Source: Symbioplanes lichenis (GTDB lineage: Bacteria; Actinomycetota; Actinomycetes; Mycobacteriales; Micromonosporaceae). From it: DNA of 64,000 bases. Shown here one piece after another: positions 8,020-15,605 of the stretch. Under the pieces are notes generated by a model that saw only the letters and a program-made list of their open reading frames with translations, made no database searches and was not told where the DNA came from. The translations under genes were made by a program, and so were the position numbers. The stretch is taken from positions 62,001-126,000 of the forward strand of contig NZ_JAUZQD010000008.1 of assembly GCF_030709675.1 (NCBI RefSeq), given 5' to 3'. The stretch's first letter is position 1. Every line of letters begins with the position of its first letter.

Positions 8020-9090
8020 ATGGGACAGCTGGGTTTGTTCAGCCGGGCGCAGGTGGCCGGGATGCGTGATCGCACCCGGTTGCGGCGCTGGCGCCCGGAG
8101 CGTGAGCAAATCCGGGCTGAGCACCAGGTGCGGCGTGACTGGGGCAAGTTTCGGCTGCACACCCGGCGGCTGGCTGGGCTGCGGGCTCGCGGGGAGGGCT
8201 GCTGGGCGCCCGGCGCAAGCGGTTCCAGCGGAGTGTTGCCTGCCATGCCGGCGCGTCCCCCGAGCCGGCCCCCCGCGCCGCAGCCCGCCGGGCGGCACAC
8301 TCCCACCTCCTCGCCGTCTCCCGCACCACTCACCGCGACTGCGCCGGGGTCCGTGGCGCCGGGTGCCTCGGCCGCGCTGCAGGTCGCTGTGCTGTCCAGT
8401 TCGGCTTCGCGGTCGAGCCGGCCTGGCTCGAGTCCCGTGCGACCCGCTCCGGTGCCACAGCCGGCGGCGCCGCTGACCTCGACTACGGAACGGGCGGCTG
8501 CACCGTCAGCTCGGCCTGTGCACCCAGGGCTGACCCCGCCACCACCGGTCGCACCCGCCTCCGCCAGGCCGCTTCCGCCTCATCGCCGACAGCTTCCGCT
8601 TGAAGGCCGGCCGCTCCTGTCTGACCGCCAGCGAGCTCCGTTTGAAGGCTGGCCGTTCCTGGCTGACCGTCAGCGACTTCTGCTCGTCGGCTGGGCGTTC
8701 CTGGTCAGCCGCCGGCGACTTCCGCATGGAGGCCGGACGCTCCCGCGCGAGGGCCGGTCGGCGCCGGCGGTTTCCGCGCGACGGCTGTCGGCGCTTTTGC
8801 TGGGCTTGTCGGCGCGATCGGCCCTTACGCGCGGCAGCTCAGATCGCGGCATGCGAATGCTGATCGGGTCCACCGAGATGAGTGAGACTGCTTCGGTCCT
8901 GCCTCGCATGACGAATTGCGCGCTCCATTCAGCCGAGTCGCGAGGTTCGGCCCCGTGGCCCGCTGTCATGTACCCGGGTCCATGTCAGGCGGCGAAGATG
9001 TCGTCGGGTGTTGGTCGACATCCGCGAGACGGGTCATGGCGACGGCTGCATGTCTCTTCGGGGGCGGCTGCCGATGGCATATTGGCGTGA
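8020..9090 (+). CDS. Hypothetical protein with conserved-looking N-terminus and degenerate Pro/Ser-rich tail
   Basis: The ATG at 8020 follows a good CCGGAGGA site. The first ~65 residues (starting MGQLGLFSRAQVAGMRDRT) are basic and helical and look like a genuine small actinobacterial protein. After that the frame becomes a Pro/Ala/Ser-rich, low-complexity sequence running through a 42-bp tandem array and into the start of the cupin frame. Third-position G/C is poorer here than in true genes, and inside the array another frame scores better, so a frameshift near the end of the N-terminal domain is possible. No function can be assigned. The true C-terminus is uncertain. Confidence 0.35.
   Translation: MGQLGLFSRAQVAGMRDRTRLRRWRPEREQIRAEHQVRRDWGKFRLHTRRLAGLRARGEGCWAPGASGSSGVLPAMPARPPSRPPAPQPAGRHTPTSSPSPAPLTATAPGSVAPGASAALQVAVLSSSASRSSRPGSSPVRPAPVPQPAAPLTSTTERAAAPSARPVHPGLTPPPPVAPASARPLPPHRRQLPLEGRPLLSDRQRAPFEGWPFLADRQRLLLVGWAFLVSRRRLPHGGRTLPREGRSAPAVSARRLSALLLGLSARSALTRGSSDRGMRMLIGSTEMSETASVLPRMTNCALHSAESRGSAPWPAVMYPGPCQAAKMSSGVGRHPRDGSWRRLHVSSGAAADGILA
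8591..8758 (+). repeat. Four 42-bp tandem repeats
   Basis: Units begin at 8591, 8633, 8675 and 8717 and each is exactly 42 bp, built around CTTGAAGGCCGGCCGCTCCTG. The first two are most alike; the fourth has diverged at its end. Since 42 is a multiple of three, every frame shows a 14-residue repeat. The frame reading LKAGRSWLTVS has the best codon bias, although it is not the frame of the 8020 gene. Confidence 0.8.
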
Positions 9091-9319
9091 GGACACCGAC
9101 GAGTTGTTTCTCGTGGTCCACGGGGAGCTCACCATTCAGCTGCGTGACGGCGACGTGGTCTTGCGTCCCGGTCAGCTGTTCGTCGTGCCGCGGGGCGTCG
9201 AGCACTGCCCGGTCGCCGACGGAGAGGTTCATGCGCTTCTCGTCGAGCCGGCCGGCGTGGTCAACACGGGAGATGCGGGCGGGGCGCTGACGGCTGCCTA
9301 CGACGACTCGCTGATGTGA
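9008..9319 (+). CDS. Cupin-fold protein, apparently N-terminally damaged
   Basis: The frame reads REDTDELFLVVHGELTIQL and GQLFVVPRGVEHCPVA, which are the two cupin motifs of a small family of about 110 residues. Relatives normally have an N-terminal ~35-residue lead and a W-H-x-H stretch directly before DTDELF. Here that place reads MAYWREDTDE, so the metal-ligand His pair is gone and the lead is not recognisable. The only start codons are GTG/TTG without a ribosome site, and the 5' end overlaps the doubtful 8020 frame. This may be a decaying gene; the remaining protein would be unlikely to bind metal normally. Confidence 0.5.
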   Translation: MLVDIRETGHGDGCMSLRGRLPMAYWREDTDELFLVVHGELTIQLRDGDVVLRPGQLFVVPRGVEHCPVADGEVHALLVEPAGVVNTGDAGGALTAAYDDSLM

Positions 9320-9478
9320 CTCCGGCCGGTCACTTGTCGCCGAGGGCTGAAAACTCACGCCCCCGGCCTTGTCGTCGCTGCGCACGGCGTTGCGGTGCTG
9401 GGCCGACGGCAATGCCAGGCCGGGCCGACGGCGGAAATCGGGCAGGCGAGAGCAGATGAGATTGGATCAGGGCGAGTG
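9320..9478. other. Intergenic region between convergent genes
   Basis: No gene, clear hairpin or repeat is seen in these 159 bases. Confidence 0.4.
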
Positions 9479-10042
9479 TCAGGGCTCGGGGCTCCACCAG
9501 CGGGCGGTCAGGGTGACGGCGGCTCCGGCGAGGGCGGTGGACAGGCCGGTGACGAGAGCGGTGTGCAGGTTGGCGCTCAGCCACAGGGCGTAGGCCGCCG
9601 TCACTGCCATGGCGAGTGTTGTCACGGTGGCTGGGGCGTAGGAGCGGGGGAGCAGGAGGAGCGCCGGTAGGCCGATGAGGATCACGGCGGCGGCGGGGAG
9701 GGTGCCGGCGGCGGCGCCGTAGATCAGGATCAGGAGCAGGACGCCGGTGTTGTGGGGGATGTCGGCGGTGAACTCGCCGATGCGGGGAAGGCCCGCGACC
9801 GCTGCGAAGAGGGCGACGGCGGCGGCTGCCGTTGCGGTCAGCCAGCGGCCGGCGGGGTGGGTCCGGCCGGCGAGGCGCCAGGCGATCAGGGTCACGATCA
9901 GCAGCGGGAGGGCGACCGCGAGCACGGCCGGGCCGCGGGGGACGGGCGGTTCGAGCAGGACGACCAGACAGGCCGTGACCATGCCGCCGATGATGCCGGC
10001 GGCCAGCGCCGTGGCGACGAAGACGGTGGACTGCTTGAGCAT
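9479..10042 (-). CDS. Small integral membrane protein under MarR-type control
   Basis: This 187-residue protein has about six hydrophobic helices (for example TALAAGIIGGMVTACLVVLL and VLLLILIYGAAAGTLPAAAV) and almost no polar domain. I do not recognise the family. A longer frame starts inside the upstream operator, but the ATG at 10042 has AGGAG ten bases upstream and is preferred. The gene is divergent from a MarR regulator with two palindromes between them, so it is probably the regulated partner and may help export or resist a small molecule. That role is inferred from context only. Confidence 0.7.
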   Translation of the reverse strand: MLKQSTVFVATALAAGIIGGMVTACLVVLLEPPVPRGPAVLAVALPLLIVTLIAWRLAGRTHPAGRWLTATAAAAVALFAAVAGLPRIGEFTADIPHNTGVLLLILIYGAAAGTLPAAAVILIGLPALLLLPRSYAPATVTTLAMAVTAAYALWLSANLHTALVTGLSTALAGAAVTLTARWWSPEP

Positions 10043-10061
10043 GGGTTCTCCTAGACGAGCA

Positions 10062-10079
10062 TTTGAGCGATCGCTCAAA
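10062..10079. promoter_or_regulatory. Perfect 18-bp operator palindrome (MarR site 1)
   Basis: TTTGAGCGATCGCTCAAA is a perfect inverted repeat upstream of the small membrane protein gene. A second, nearly identical copy lies 34 bp away centre to centre. Confidence 0.8.
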
Positions 10080-10095
10080 CTGAGCCTAGCAGTGA

Positions 10096-10113
10096 TTTGA
10101 GCGACCGCTCAAA
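10096..10113. promoter_or_regulatory. Second operator palindrome (MarR site 2)
   Basis: TTTGAGCGACCGCTCAAA differs from site 1 by one central base. It lies 16 bases upstream of the MarR start codon, so the regulator probably represses both itself and the divergent gene. Confidence 0.8.
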
Positions 10114-10129
10114 GGGTTACCGTGGGGGC

Positions 10130-10606
10130 ATGAGTTCCGCACCTGAGCGCACCGCCCGCGACGTCACCGGCCTGCTCAACTCGGCGGGGCATGCGCTGTC
10201 CAGCCGGCTGAACGCGGCGCTCATCGAGGTCGGGCTCACCGAGAAGATGCAGTGTGTGCTGGTTCATGCGCTCGAGGAGGAGCGGACGCAGATTCAGCTG
10301 GCGGCGCTGGCTGATCTCGACAAGACCACGATGGTCGGGGTGGTGGACGAGCTCGAGCGCCGGGGGTTCGCCACCCGGCAGCCGTCGCGGACGGATCGGC
10401 GGGCGCGGATCATCGCGGTCACCGAGGCGGGGCGGCGGGCGGCCGAGCAGGGGCAGGAAGTGGTCGACCGGGTGCACGTGGAGGCGCTGGCCGGGCTGCC
10501 GGACGACGTGCGCGCGGTGTTCGTACGGGCGCTGGCTCAGCTTGTCGACGACAACCGGGAGGCCGGGCCGAAGGCCGTGCGGCGGGCGCGGCAAGTCGTC
10601 CGTTAG
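10130..10606 (+). CDS. MarR-family transcriptional regulator
   Basis: This 158-residue protein has the winged-helix signature of MarR. The recognition-helix region is LAALADLDKTTMVGVVDELE and the wing is FATRQPSRTDRRARIIAVTEAG; helices at both ends serve dimerisation. The start at 10130 is chosen over an upstream in-frame ATG because that one lies inside the operator. A downstream MFS exporter begins 40 bases after the stop and has its own leaderless promoter. The regulator probably answers to a small aromatic or drug-like ligand; the ligand cannot be inferred. Confidence 0.88.
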   Translation: MSSAPERTARDVTGLLNSAGHALSSRLNAALIEVGLTEKMQCVLVHALEEERTQIQLAALADLDKTTMVGVVDELERRGFATRQPSRTDRRARIIAVTEAGRRAAEQGQEVVDRVHVEALAGLPDDVRAVFVRALAQLVDDNREAGPKAVRRARQVVR

Positions 10607-10633
10607 AAGATAGTCCGCTTCCGAACAATCTGT

Positions 10634-10639
10634 TAGGGT
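10634..10639 (+). promoter_or_regulatory. Leaderless -10 element of the MFS gene
   Basis: TAGGGT lies 7 bases before the ATG at 10647, the spacing expected if the transcript begins at the start codon. Confidence 0.55.
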
Positions 10640-10646
10640 CCGATGT

Positions 10647-11858
10647 ATGGACCCCTCTCGTCGTGCCGCCGCGCTGGCGGTTCTGTGCCTGACCGCGCTC
10701 ATGATCGTGCTGGACAGCACGATCGTGGCCATCGCCCTGCCCGCCATCCAGGGCGATCTCGGCTTCTCCGACGCCGGCCTGTCGTGGGTCGTCAACGGCT
10801 ATCTGATCGGCTTCGGCGTGGTGCTACTCCCGGCCGGGCGCCTCGGCGACCGGATCGGCGCGCGACAAGTGCTGCTGGCCGGGCTGCTGGTGTTCACCGT
10901 GGCCAGCCTGGTGTGCGGGCTGGCGCCGGGCGCGGGCTGGCTGGTCGGCGGGCGCCTCGTGCAGGGCGCCGGCGGCGGGCTCGCGTCGGCGGTGATCTTC
11001 GGGATGATCGTGCGGCTCTATCCTGAGGCGCGCGGGCAGGCGCGGGCGCTCGGGCTCTACAGCTTCACGCAGGCCGGGGGCGCGGCGCTCGGGTTCGTCG
11101 CCGGTGGCGTCGTCACGGACACGGCCGGCTGGCCCTGGATCTTCCTGATCAATGTCCCGATCGGCGCGCTGGCGCTGGGGGCCGGGCTGCGCGTCGTGCC
11201 GCGCGAGGCGGGCGCGGGAGTGCGTACCGGGAAAATGGTCCTCCGCAGCCGGCACCTGTGGGTCGCCCTCGCCGCCACCATGCTGATCTTCGGTACGGGC
11301 ATGGGCTTCCAGTACATCAACGCCCTCTACCTCCAGCGCGTCCTCGGCCTGGATCCGGTCACGACCGGCATCGCCTTCCTGCCCACGCCGGTCGTCATCG
11401 GCCTGGTGTCGCTCTTCGTCGCGCCGCGCGTCACCGCCCGGTTCGGCCTGCGCGCCGTTCTGGGAGCCGGCCTGGGCCTGATGGTCGCCGGTCTGCTGCT
11501 GCTCGCGCGGATGCCGGCCACCGCCACGTACGCCACCGACGTCCTGCCCCCGCTCGTCGTCATGGGTCTCGGCGTCGGCGTGGTCATCCCGGCGATCATC
11601 ATGCTGGTGATGCGGGATGTCGCCCCGGCCGCCACCGGCTTCGTCTCCGGGCTGGCCAACACGGCGCAGCAGGCGGGCGGCGCCGCCGGCGTGGCCGTGC
11701 TCGCCCTGGTCGCCGCCCGGGTCACCGGGAGCGGAGGGTACGGCTACTCGTGGGCTTTTCTGGTGGCGGCGGGCTTCGTGCTCGGCGCGCTCGCGCTGAC
11801 GTCGCTTGTCCGGCGGCCTGGTGCTCGGGAGGAGGTCAACGTAGCGTTGACACGGTGA
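10647..11858 (+). CDS. MFS drug/solute exporter
   Basis: This 403-residue major facilitator has about twelve transmembrane helices. The first helix carries LTALMIVLDSTIVAIALPAI and the second SWVVNGYLIGFGVVLLPAGR followed by LGDRIGARQ, the motif A loop; this pattern is typical of EmrB/QacA-like (DHA2) proton-coupled exporters, although these usually have 14 helices and are longer. It follows a MarR regulator and probably exports the ligand or another toxic organic compound. Its stop overlaps the next gene in GTGA. Confidence 0.88.
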   Translation: MDPSRRAAALAVLCLTALMIVLDSTIVAIALPAIQGDLGFSDAGLSWVVNGYLIGFGVVLLPAGRLGDRIGARQVLLAGLLVFTVASLVCGLAPGAGWLVGGRLVQGAGGGLASAVIFGMIVRLYPEARGQARALGLYSFTQAGGAALGFVAGGVVTDTAGWPWIFLINVPIGALALGAGLRVVPREAGAGVRTGKMVLRSRHLWVALAATMLIFGTGMGFQYINALYLQRVLGLDPVTTGIAFLPTPVVIGLVSLFVAPRVTARFGLRAVLGAGLGLMVAGLLLLARMPATATYATDVLPPLVVMGLGVGVVIPAIIMLVMRDVAPAATGFVSGLANTAQQAGGAAGVAVLALVAARVTGSGGYGYSWAFLVAAGFVLGALALTSLVRRPGAREEVNVALTR

Positions 11859-12328
11859 CACCGGACCTCGATCAGCTTGCCGAGATCGGTCCGGCCCGGG
11901 CCCGGCTCGACGAGCGGGAGCTGGAGCTGATCGACCGCGCCCGGCAGGCCGGCGCCACCTGGGCGCAGGTCGCCGCGGCGCTCGGGCTGGCCAGCCGGCA
12001 GGCCGCCGAGCAGCGCAGACAGCGGCTCGTCGGCGCGGCTCGGGCGCGCCGGCACGACCTCGATCGGCGGTACGCGTACAGCATCGTCGTCCTGCGGCAG
12101 GCCGTCGCCGACCTGCACCGGGCCATCGCCGCCGACCGGGGCTGGACCGGTCGCTTCCCGCGGGCCGCTCTCGCCCGCACGACCGTCGCGACCGCGCTGG
12201 ACGCCCCGCCCGGCGGGCTGTTTGCGCTGGCCAGCCAGGCTGCCGACGACCTGCGGGGAGCGACGATCCCCGGGTATGTGCGGCTCGCTCACCGCAAGGT
12301 GCAGGCCGCCCTGTCAATGAGCGATTGA
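11855..12328 (+). CDS. HTH-containing protein of unknown target
   Basis: This 157-residue protein has a central helix-turn-helix, GATWAQVAAALGLASRQAAE (about residues 30-49), preceded by an acidic helix (LDERELELIDRARQ) and followed by a basic helical C-terminal half. Similar proteins are annotated in streptomycetes as regulators next to small heat-shock genes, but none is present here. The GTG start overlaps the stop of the MFS gene. An inverted repeat at 12310-12332 covers its stop codon and could be an operator for the next gene. Function is inferred from the HTH alone. Confidence 0.7.
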   Translation: MTPDLDQLAEIGPARARLDERELELIDRARQAGATWAQVAAALGLASRQAAEQRRQRLVGAARARRHDLDRRYAYSIVVLRQAVADLHRAIAADRGWTGRFPRAALARTTVATALDAPPGGLFALASQAADDLRGATIPGYVRLAHRKVQAALSMSD

Positions 12329-12332
12329 CAGG
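12310..12332. promoter_or_regulatory. 9-bp inverted repeat, probable operator or terminator
   Basis: CCTGTCAAT and ATTGACAGG form a perfect inverted repeat with a 5-base centre. It straddles the stop codon of the HTH gene and ends 28 bases before the start of the next MFS gene. The A/T-containing arms look more like a repressor site than a terminator stem. Confidence 0.6.
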
Positions 12333-12360
12333 TTGCCTCGCTGGGACTCAACTCCTGACG

Positions 12361-13509
12361 ATGGCGCCCATGTCCCGCAACGCCACCCTCTTCGTCGCCG
12401 TCTCGGTGCTGTCCGGCTTCGGCAGCAGCGCCATGGCCCTGGTCAGCGGCATCTGGATCCTCGATCTGACCGGTTCGCCCGGGCTCGCGGGCCTGGCCGG
12501 CTTCTGTGTGTACGCCCCCACGCTCGCCGGGCCGTGGCTCGGTGCCCTGGTCGACCGGCTGCCCCGCCGTCCGCTCGCCGTCGGCACGAACCTGGGCCTG
12601 GCCGTCCTGCTCGGCGCGCTCCTCGCGGTCCGCGACCCGGGCGACGCGTGGCTGATCTACGTGGTCTCCTTCGGGTACGGCCTCAGCTACGTCCTGCTCG
12701 ACGCGGCCGAGTCCGCCCTGGTGCCGGCCGCCGTGCCGCCGGGTGACCTGGGCGCGATCAACGGCCGGCGCTCCAGCGCCCAGGAGGGCATGAAGCTCGT
12801 GGCTCCCCTCGCCGGCGCCGCGCTCTATGCCTGGCAGGGCGGTCACGCCGTCGCCGGCCTCAGCGCCGGGCTGCCCGTGATCGGCGCCGTCCTCTACGGG
12901 CTCCTGCACGTGCGGGAGCCGGGCCGGTCGCCGCACCGCCGGGAGAAAATGGCGCTCCCCGCGTCGCGCGAGCTCCGGATCACTGTCCTCGTCGCCGCAG
13001 TTGCCATCGGCGTCTCCGCCCTCACGACCGCACCGCAGTACGCCGTCGTGACCCGCGACCTCGGGCTGCCCAGTGCCTTCGTCGGCGTGCTGACCAGCGG
13101 CCAGGGCGCGGGCTCGATCGTGGCCGGCCTGCTCGCCGGGCGGGTGATCGCCCGGCGCGGCGTGGTCTTCCTCGGTGTGACGGGCGCATTGATCTACGCG
13201 GCGGGGCTCCTGCTCAAATGTCTGCCGTGGACGCCGGTGGTCGTGGCGGGCGCGGTGCTCAACGGCGCGCTGCCGTGGACATTGATCGCCGCGGTGACGG
13301 CCGTGCAGACGCAGGTGCCCGAGCGCCTGCTGGGCCGGGCGTCGGCCACGGCCAACACGCTGATGTTCGGGCCCATTGTCCTCGCCAACCCGGCCGGCTC
13401 GGCGCTGGTGGCGCTCGGCGGCCGCCCCGGCCTGGCGATCGGGGCGGCGCTCTGCGTGGTCACAGCAGGTTTTTCACGTACGCGGTCACGTCAGCCGGAT
13501 CATGCGTGA
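12361..13509 (+). CDS. MFS transporter with a possibly altered C-terminus
   Basis: This is a membrane transporter of about 382 residues with eleven or twelve helices, resembling the enterobactin-exporter-like branch of MFS (short loops, GIWILDLTGSPGLAGLAGFC, LVDRLPRRPLAVGTN). The start at 12361 (MAPMSRNATLF) begins the first hydrophobic region; there is no strong ribosome site. The last helix ends with VVTAGFSRTRSRQPDHA, and the final 50 bases lie inside the 3' end of the convergent monooxygenase gene. The natural tail may have been replaced when that module was inserted. Substrate unknown. Confidence 0.82.
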   Translation: MAPMSRNATLFVAVSVLSGFGSSAMALVSGIWILDLTGSPGLAGLAGFCVYAPTLAGPWLGALVDRLPRRPLAVGTNLGLAVLLGALLAVRDPGDAWLIYVVSFGYGLSYVLLDAAESALVPAAVPPGDLGAINGRRSSAQEGMKLVAPLAGAALYAWQGGHAVAGLSAGLPVIGAVLYGLLHVREPGRSPHRREKMALPASRELRITVLVAAVAIGVSALTTAPQYAVVTRDLGLPSAFVGVLTSGQGAGSIVAGLLAGRVIARRGVVFLGVTGALIYAAGLLLKCLPWTPVVVAGAVLNGALPWTLIAAVTAVQTQVPERLLGRASATANTLMFGPIVLANPAGSALVALGGRPGLAIGAALCVVTAGFSRTRSRQPDHA

Positions 13510-14851
13510 CGCACCCGATGTAGTTGTCCGGCCGGACGAGAACCAGGGTCGGCTCGGTGATGTCGTAACTCGCGTCGGTGTGGCCGCCGATGTCGACCAC
13601 GTGCACTTCGCCGGGCACCGCGGGCGCCGGGGTGCCGAAGCAGAGCAGCGTCCAGTGCGGGCCGCGGAGCGCGTCGAAGATGCGTACGGGAGCACCTGAA
13701 GTGTCGTGGCACAGGGCGTCCGGCGCGCGATCTCCCGCGCGCACCTCCCCGGGCCGCGGCCTGTGGTCCGCGGCGAGCGGTCCGCCGCGATAGCCGAGAC
13801 CGAGTTGCCGCAGCACCGGATCGTCGCGGCGCATCGCCTCCTCGGGCGCCGCGAACTGGCGGTGGTGCAGCTTGGTGCTGATCCCGAGCACGTGCGCGGC
13901 GATCGGCAGCCGCTCGGCCTCATAGGTGTCGAGCAGGGCGTCGTTGCCGGCGGCGAGCTTCCAGCCCAGGTTGTACGCGTCCTGGATGCCCGTGTTGAGG
14001 CCCTGCCCGCCGGCGGGGGAGTGGATGTGCGCGGCATCCCCGGCCAGGAAGACATTGTCCACGCGGTAGCGGTCGACCATGCGAATGTTCGCGCGGAACT
14101 GTGACGTCCAGCCCACGTGGGTCAGCGTCACCTCCGGCGCCAGGCGGGCGACGACGGCGCGCATCTCCGCCTCGGACGTGGCGAGCGGCGCGAACAGCTG
14201 CCAGACGTCGGTGCCGGGCAGAGGACAAAGAGCCAGTTGCTGCGTACGCCCGTCGGGGCCGGGCCACATGTGCCATGCGTCCCGGGGCAGCCCGGTCAGC
14301 CGGACGTCCGCGATGAACATGGTGTGGGTGTCGTACGTCTCGCCGGCGAATCCGACGCCCAGCAGCCGGCGGATCGTGCTGCGCCCGCCGTCGGCCCCGA
14401 CCACGTAGCGCGCCTCGACCGTCTCCCCGGTGCTCAGCTCCACTGTGGTGCCGCGCAGCCCGGTGACGGCCGTGCCGTACTCGATGCGCCCGCCGAGCCC
14501 GGTCAGGTGCTCCGCGAGCAACTCGCCGGTGCGCCACTGCGGCACCATCCAGCCGTTCGGGTACGGGACGGCGGGCGTCGGCTCGTGCACCTCGTCCATG
14601 CGCCAGTCCGTGAGCGTGCCGTCGGGCCGGTGGATGCGTAGCGGCGGGTAGAGGGCGCCGGCCGCGAGGAACCGGTCGAGGACGCCGAGATCGTCGAGAA
14701 CCTCGAGCGTACGGGGCTGGAGTCCCTTGCCCCGGGAGCCCTCGAACGGATGGGACGAGGCCTCGACGATCCGGTACGGGACGTGGCGGCGCTGCAGCTC
14801 GATGGCGGCCGTGAGCCCGGTGGGCCCGGCTCCGGCGATGAGGATGGTCAT
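13460..14851 (-). CDS. FAD-dependent aromatic-ring monooxygenase
   Basis: This 463-residue class A flavoprotein hydroxylase resembles PHBH/RdmE/MhpA-type enzymes. It has the dinucleotide motif IAGAGPTGLTAAIEL at the N-terminus, the DG motif VVGADGGRSTIRRLLG near residue 165 and the second FAD motif VFLAGDAAHIHSPAGGQG near residue 280, followed by a C-terminal thioredoxin-like domain (VVDIGGHTDASY). It should use NAD(P)H and O2 to hydroxylate a phenol or polyketide. The ATG at 14851 is preceded by AAAGGGAA. A divergent TetR regulator with two operator palindromes controls it, which suggests detoxification of an aromatic compound. Confidence 0.9.
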   Translation of the reverse strand: MTILIAGAGPTGLTAAIELQRRHVPYRIVEASSHPFEGSRGKGLQPRTLEVLDDLGVLDRFLAAGALYPPLRIHRPDGTLTDWRMDEVHEPTPAVPYPNGWMVPQWRTGELLAEHLTGLGGRIEYGTAVTGLRGTTVELSTGETVEARYVVGADGGRSTIRRLLGVGFAGETYDTHTMFIADVRLTGLPRDAWHMWPGPDGRTQQLALCPLPGTDVWQLFAPLATSEAEMRAVVARLAPEVTLTHVGWTSQFRANIRMVDRYRVDNVFLAGDAAHIHSPAGGQGLNTGIQDAYNLGWKLAAGNDALLDTYEAERLPIAAHVLGISTKLHHRQFAAPEEAMRRDDPVLRQLGLGYRGGPLAADHRPRPGEVRAGDRAPDALCHDTSGAPVRIFDALRGPHWTLLCFGTPAPAVPGEVHVVDIGGHTDASYDITEPTLVLVRPDNYIGCVTHDPADVTAYVKNLL

Positions 14852-14865
14852 CGGTTCCCTTTCGA

Positions 14866-14894
14866 TGAATTTTGGTTCACTGAATTTGGATTCA
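14866..14894. promoter_or_regulatory. Two adjacent operator palindromes for the TetR regulator
   Basis: TGAATTTTGGTTCA (14866-14879) and TGAATTTGGATTCA (14881-14894) lie side by side with a one-base spacer. The second is a perfect palindrome apart from its four-base centre. They occupy the gap between the monooxygenase start and the TetR start. Confidence 0.75.
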
Positions 14895-14943
14895 CCGTAG
14901 AGCGCGGGAATAATCGGCGTCAAGCGCGCGGCGGGAGGTCCAG

Positions 14944-15534
14944 GTGGCGACGGGGGTGCGACGGCAGCAGGCCGAGCGGACGGAGGCCGAGCTCAAAGCC
15001 GCGGCGGTGCGTGTCTTCGGCCGGCTGGGCTACCTCAACACCAAGATCACGGACATCACGGCCGAGGCCGGGCGGGCGGCCGGATCGTTCTACTCGCACT
15101 TCGGCAACAAGGAGGCGCTGCTCGAGGCGTTGCTGGCCGACGTGCTGGCCTTCGGTGACGCCTCGGCCGGGTCCGCCGGGCACAGCGACGACTTCAGCTC
15201 CCGCGAGGCCGTGCGGTTCCACGTCGCGTCCTACTGGCACGCCTCCCGGCGCCACCGCGTGGTGCTCGACGCGCTGCGGCAGGCCGCGACCGTCGACGCC
15301 GCCGTCGCCGCGCGGCTGCAGGAGCTGACCGACCCCGACCTGCGGCACATGGCGGAGCACCTGGTGCGGGCGCGCGAGGGCGGGCTGACCCTGCCGGGCG
15401 ACCCGGCCCGGCTCGCGGAGATCTTCACCACCCTCATGGCGGAGATGGCGGCGCAGTGGCAGGCGGCCGGGATGCCCGACGACGAGGCGATCGAGCTGCT
15501 GACCTCGTTCTACTACGCGGGCATCGGCGGGTGA
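14944..15534 (+). CDS. TetR-family regulator of the monooxygenase
   Basis: This 196-residue protein has the TetR DNA-binding domain at its N-terminus (AAVRVFGRLGYLNTKITDIT and AAGSFYSHFGNKEALLEALL), followed by a variable all-helical ligand-binding domain. Length is typical. The GTG at 14944 is the natural start. It is divergent from the FAD monooxygenase, with twin palindromes between them, so it most likely represses both genes until an aromatic substrate binds. The ligand is not predictable. Confidence 0.9.
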   Translation: MATGVRRQQAERTEAELKAAAVRVFGRLGYLNTKITDITAEAGRAAGSFYSHFGNKEALLEALLADVLAFGDASAGSAGHSDDFSSREAVRFHVASYWHASRRHRVVLDALRQAATVDAAVAARLQELTDPDLRHMAEHLVRAREGGLTLPGDPARLAEIFTTLMAEMAAQWQAAGMPDDEAIELLTSFYYAGIGG

Positions 15535-15593
15535 CCGCCGGTTTGCAACTTGTTCGATACCTGTGGGGTACCGCGAAAACTCTTCGAGATCGC

Positions 15594-15599
15594 TAGATT
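15594..15599 (+). promoter_or_regulatory. Leaderless -10 element of the DUF4190 gene
   Basis: TAGATT lies 6 bases before the GTG start at 15606. No ribosome-binding site is present between them. Confidence 0.5.
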
Positions 15600-15605
15600 C
15601 CGCTG

